A stretch of 64,000 nucleotides of DNA from Scatolibacter rhodanostii. Its GTDB lineage: Bacteria > Bacillota > Clostridia > Oscillospirales > Acutalibacteraceae. Positions 61,329-64,000 of this stretch are shown here, in pieces. Location of the stretch: the NCBI RefSeq assembly GCF_900197595.1, contig NZ_FZLO01000005.1, positions 62,001 to 126,000 of the forward strand, read 5' to 3'. The notes beneath the pieces were generated by a model. That model did not search any database and was not told the DNA's origin. It was given only the letters and a program-made list of their open reading frames with translations. Made by a program: the position numbers and the translations under genes. Position 1 is the first letter of the stretch. Each line of letters opens with the position of its first letter.

Positions 61329-62687
61329 TTAGTTCTTTAAGCTCTGCAAAGGTGCTGGAATTCTGCCGCCGCGATGAATAAAGGCAGCCGGAGATTTTTG
61401 GTTAACCTCCATAATGGGACCGCCGCCGAGCAGACCGCCAAAGTTGAGTTCTTCACCGCACTTTTTGCCGATGGCTGGAATCAAACGTACCGCGGTTGTC
61501 TTGGTGTTAACCATACCGATTGCTGCTTCATCCGCAATAATGGCCGAGATAATTTCAGGAGAAGTGTCGCCGGGAATGGCAATCATGTCAAGTCCCACAG
61601 AACAAACCGCTGTCATGGCTTCGAGCTTGTTGAGTGTCAGCGCACCGCTTCGGGCGGCCTCAATCATGCCAGCATCTTCTGTAACAGGAATGAAAGCGCC
61701 TGAAAGTCCGCCAACATGTGAGGAGGCCATCACGCCGCCTTTTTTAACAGCGTCATTTAACAGAGCTAAAGCGGCAGTTGTGCCGTGAGCACCGCACTGT
61801 TCCAAACCCATACCCTCTAGAATATAAGCAACACTATCTCCCACTGCGGGAGTAGGAGCAAGCGAAAGGTCGACAATGCCAAAAGGAACACAAAGTCTGC
61901 GTGAAGCCTCTTGTGCCACAAGCTGACCGGTTCGCGTGATTTTGAAAGCAGTACGCTTAATTAACTCTGCAATTTCATCAAGCGTACAGCCGTCGCCTGA
62001 TTTTTTAATGGCGGCACGCACAACACCCGGGCCTGAAACACCCACGTTAATCACGCAATCACCTTCACCAGTGCCGTGAAAAGCACCTGCCATGAAAGGG
62101 TTATCCTCGGGAGCATTACAGAACACGACAAGCTTTGCCGCGCCGATACAATCACGGTCAGCGGTGAGTTCAGCTGCTTTTTTCACGATTACACCCATTT
62201 TTTTGACAGCGTCCATATTAATACCGGCTTTGGTTGAACCGATATTGACACTGGAACAGACAAAGTCAGTTTCAGCAAGAGCTTGCGGAATGCTTTCTAT
62301 TAAAGCATAGTCGCCAGGGCCGAAACCTTTATGAACAAGAGCAGAATAGCCACCGATAAAGTTGACACCAACTTCTCTGGCGGCTTTGTCAAGCGCATGG
62401 GCAAAATGAATTGGAGAAGCAGTTTGACAGGCACCCGATACAATGCCGATGGGGGTAACGGCAATACGTTTATTCACAATCGGAATACCGTATTCTTTCG
62501 AAATATCTTCACCGGTTTTGACTAAATCACCGGCATAGCGGCAAATTTTGTCATAAACTTTTTGAGTGGATTTTTTAACATCAGAATCCATGCAATCTAA
62601 AAGCGAAATGCCCATGGTAATGGTTCGCACATCAAGGTCTTCGTTGTCAATCATATTGATTGTTTCAAGAATTTCGTTTGTATTCAT
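61329..62687 (-). CDS. PFL family protein (DUF711/UPF0210)
   Basis: A 452-residue protein of the DUF711 family, which has a fold related to pyruvate formate-lyase but no known activity. Family segments: [68 protein letters not shown] and [26 protein letters not shown]. It follows the ACT-domain gene on the same strand with a 42-bp gap, the usual pair. Confidence 0.92.
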   Translation of the reverse strand: MNTNEILETINMIDNEDLDVRTITMGISLLDCMDSDVKKSTQKVYDKICRYAGDLVKTGEDISKEYGIPIVNKRIAVTPIGIVSGACQTASPIHFAHALDKAAREVGVNFIGGYSALVHKGFGPGDYALIESIPQALAETDFVCSSVNIGSTKAGINMDAVKKMGVIVKKAAELTADRDCIGAAKLVVFCNAPEDNPFMAGAFHGTGEGDCVINVGVSGPGVVRAAIKKSGDGCTLDEIAELIKRTAFKITRTGQLVAQEASRRLCVPFGIVDLSLAPTPAVGDSVAYILEGMGLEQCGAHGTTAALALLNDAVKKGGVMASSHVGGLSGAFIPVTEDAGMIEAARSGALTLNKLEAMTAVCSVGLDMIAIPGDTSPEIISAIIADEAAIGMVNTKTTAVRLIPAIGKKCGEELNFGGLLGGGPIMEVNQKSPAAFIHRGGRIPAPLQSLKN

Positions 62688-62729
62688 TAATCTTCAGCCT
62701 CTCTTTACCAGATGAAATGGGGTCAGATG

Positions 62730-62999
62730 TCAAATGCGGTGCATAGAATTGAAAATATCTTCATGCATAACATGAATTTTGAGGTTCATCTGTGTACCCA
62801 GTTGTGTCAAGCTGTCTGAAAGTTCAGAAAAAGGAACCGTACAGGCAGAAGTATCGACCATCATAACCATGACAAACATATCCTGCAAAATAGATTGTGT
62901 TACTTCGAGTACGTTCACTTTTTTGGCAGCACAAGTGCTAGAAACCTCCGCCAAAATGCCGACCATATCTTTTCCGATAACCGCAATAACTGCTTTCAT
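62730..62999 (-). CDS. ACT domain protein (UPF0237)
   Basis: An 89-residue single ACT domain: MKAVIAVIGKDMVGILAEVSSTCAAKKVNVLEVTQSILQDMFVMVMMVD. ACT domains bind amino acids or other small ligands. It is almost always upstream of the PFL-family gene, as here, which suggests a joint role. GGAAGGA precedes the ATG. Confidence 0.92.
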   Translation of the reverse strand: MKAVIAVIGKDMVGILAEVSSTCAAKKVNVLEVTQSILQDMFVMVMMVDTSACTVPFSELSDSLTQLGTQMNLKIHVMHEDIFNSMHRI

Positions 63000-63246
63000 A
63001 GATCAGAACCATCCTTCCAGAGAGCAAAGAAGACAAGTGTTTTTTCACAAGGCACTTTGCTGTTCATTAGATTATTTTATTATGCTAAAATGATTGCTTT
63101 TCATTATGAAGTAGATTTTTAATGATGTCAAGTTTAGAAGGTAAGAGGAAGAGACAAAAATATAATTTTTCATAAAATATAGCGATTTGCGCAAAATAAT
63201 AAAAGAATAAGAAGAAAATCAATGCACTATTCTAGCAAAAAATCGG

Positions 63247-63275
63247 TTCACAAAGCATAAGAAAGGTGTTATAAT
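63247..63275 (+). promoter_or_regulatory. Sigma-A promoter of typA
   Basis: TTCACA (63247-63252), 17-bp spacer, perfect TATAAT (63270-63275). The rest of the 63000-63335 gap is AT-rich, without a supported gene. Confidence 0.6.
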
Positions 63276-63335
63276 AAATAGTCAGTGAAAAATGTTTGAA
63301 ACAGGCACAACCTGAATGCAGGAAGGATAAATGGA

Positions 63336-64000
63336 ATGGCTAAAAGAGAAAATTTAAGAAACGTTGCAATTATTGCCCACGTTGACCATGGTAAAACGAC
63401 CCTTGTCGATCAGCTTTTGAAACAGAGCGGTGTTTTTCGTTCTAACGAAGTGGTTGCTGAACGTGTTATGGATAACGGTGACTTGGAAAGAGAAAGAGGC
63501 ATCACGATTCTGTCAAAGAACACAGCCGTGATGTACAATGATATTAAGATTAATATTGTGGACACCCCCGGACATGCTGATTTCGGCGGTGAAGTAGAGC
63601 GTATACTAATGATGGTTGACGGCGTTTTGCTGCTTGTCGATGCTTTTGAGGGCTGTATGCCCCAGACAAGATTTGTTTTGAAAAAAGCATTGGGCCTTGG
63701 CAAAAAACCTGTTGTCGTTGTCAATAAGATTGACAGACCCGGTGCAAGACCGGCAGAAGTCATTGACGAAGTGCTTGACTTGTTTATTGAGTTGGGCGCA
63801 GACGAAGAGCAGCTCGAATTCCCAGTTGTTTATGCTTCTGGCCGTGACGGTTATGCCACTTATGACCCTCTTGAAACCGAGGGAACAGATATGAAACCTG
63901 TTTTCGAAACCATTATCAATGAAGTGCCAGCTCCCGAAGGTGAATTTGACGAACCCTTGCAGGTTTTGTTTTCCAATATTGACTATGATGCTTTTGTGGG
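63336..64000 (+). CDS. typA: Translational GTPase TypA/BipA, 5' part
   Basis: The first 221 codons are visible; the gene runs off the right edge. The G domain is complete: G1 [10 protein letters not shown]2 with RERGITI, G3 DTPGHADF, G4 [10 protein letters not shown] and G5 YASG. TypA binds ribosomes and helps assembly and stress or cold adaptation. [17 protein letters not shown] and the spacing distinguish it from EF-G and LepA. AGGAAGGA precedes the ATG at 63336. Confidence 0.95.
   Translation, partial: MAKRENLRNVAIIAHVDHGKTTLVDQLLKQSGVFRSNEVVAERVMDNGDLERERGITILSKNTAVMYNDIKINIVDTPGHADFGGEVERILMMVDGVLLLVDAFEGCMPQTRFVLKKALGLGKKPVVVVNKIDRPGARPAEVIDEVLDLFIELGADEEQLEFPVVYASGRDGYATYDPLETEGTDMKPVFETIINEVPAPEGEFDEPLQVLFSNIDYDAFV

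Noticed and set aside
61414-61788. 124-codon plus-strand open frame
   Set aside because: Antisense to the conserved DUF711 gene; low-complexity Ser/Pro/Ala product typical of antisense frames.

Overview
This window is chromosomal DNA from a low-to-moderate GC, endospore-forming member of the Bacillota, most likely class Clostridia. The clearest evidence is the mother-cell sporulation pair spoIIGA-sigE. Supporting evidence is a Gram-positive gene set (T-box-regulated alaS, RNase M5, a DivIVA-like protein, Bce-type peptide-antibiotic module, GH25 wall lysozymes), many intrinsic terminators and strong AGGAGG-type ribosome-binding sites. I saw no rRNA, tRNA, CRISPR array, transposase or prophage. 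Species cannot be named from this sequence alone.

Layout. 1-7.0 kb, mostly minus strand: a ferritin cut by the left edge, sigE, spoIIGA, a CotQ-like covalent flavoprotein with a plausible mother-cell promoter, a NatAB-type ABC exporter and a DUF1461 membrane protein. 7.2-21.5 kb, plus strand: a YhhN-like protein, a class B penicillin-binding protein, T-box-alaS, HIT protein, phosphoribosyltransferase, then a tight run comEC-holA-rnmV-DivIVA-like-CBS protein, followed by two tandem membrane-anchored GH25 proteins (the first with all catalytic residues replaced) and an esterase. 21.6-24.6 kb, minus strand: a PfoR-like PTS IIC protein with a long leader, and gdhA. 24.7-32.1 kb, plus strand: purC, purB, purA, glmS and guaA, a glutamine/purine nucleotide block. 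32.2-39.7 kb: a CobW-type metallochaperone, a 20-codon mini-gene with its own promoter and terminator (minus strand), a NYN-LOTUS protein, a heterodimeric ABC exporter and a DUF421 spore-type membrane protein with a sigma-G-like promoter.

39.9-49.9 kb: a DUF3592 protein leads into a BceRS-BceAB sensing and detoxification module; then a GNAT enzyme, TatD, a nucleoside phosphorylase, metG, a copper-chaperone-like HMA protein and a 37-residue membrane peptide. 50.2-54.3 kb: a TroABCD-type Mn/Zn importer behind two copies of a 16-bp palindrome. 54.3-57.3 kb: an AraC regulator and GH127 beta-L-arabinofuranosidase. 57.4-63.0 kb, minus strand: a CjaA-like cysteine importer, RimJ-type acetyltransferase, and the PFL (DUF711)-ACT pair. 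The window ends inside typA.

The most interesting items are the self-contained 20-residue peptide gene (33.8-34.0 kb), the pseudo-lysozyme/lysozyme tandem (18.8-20.7 kb), the purC leader whose transcript would begin with a terminator hairpin, a shared GGACAT/ATGTC pairing element at the purC and guaA starts, and two candidate forespore/mother-cell promoters that link unannotated-looking genes to sporulation.
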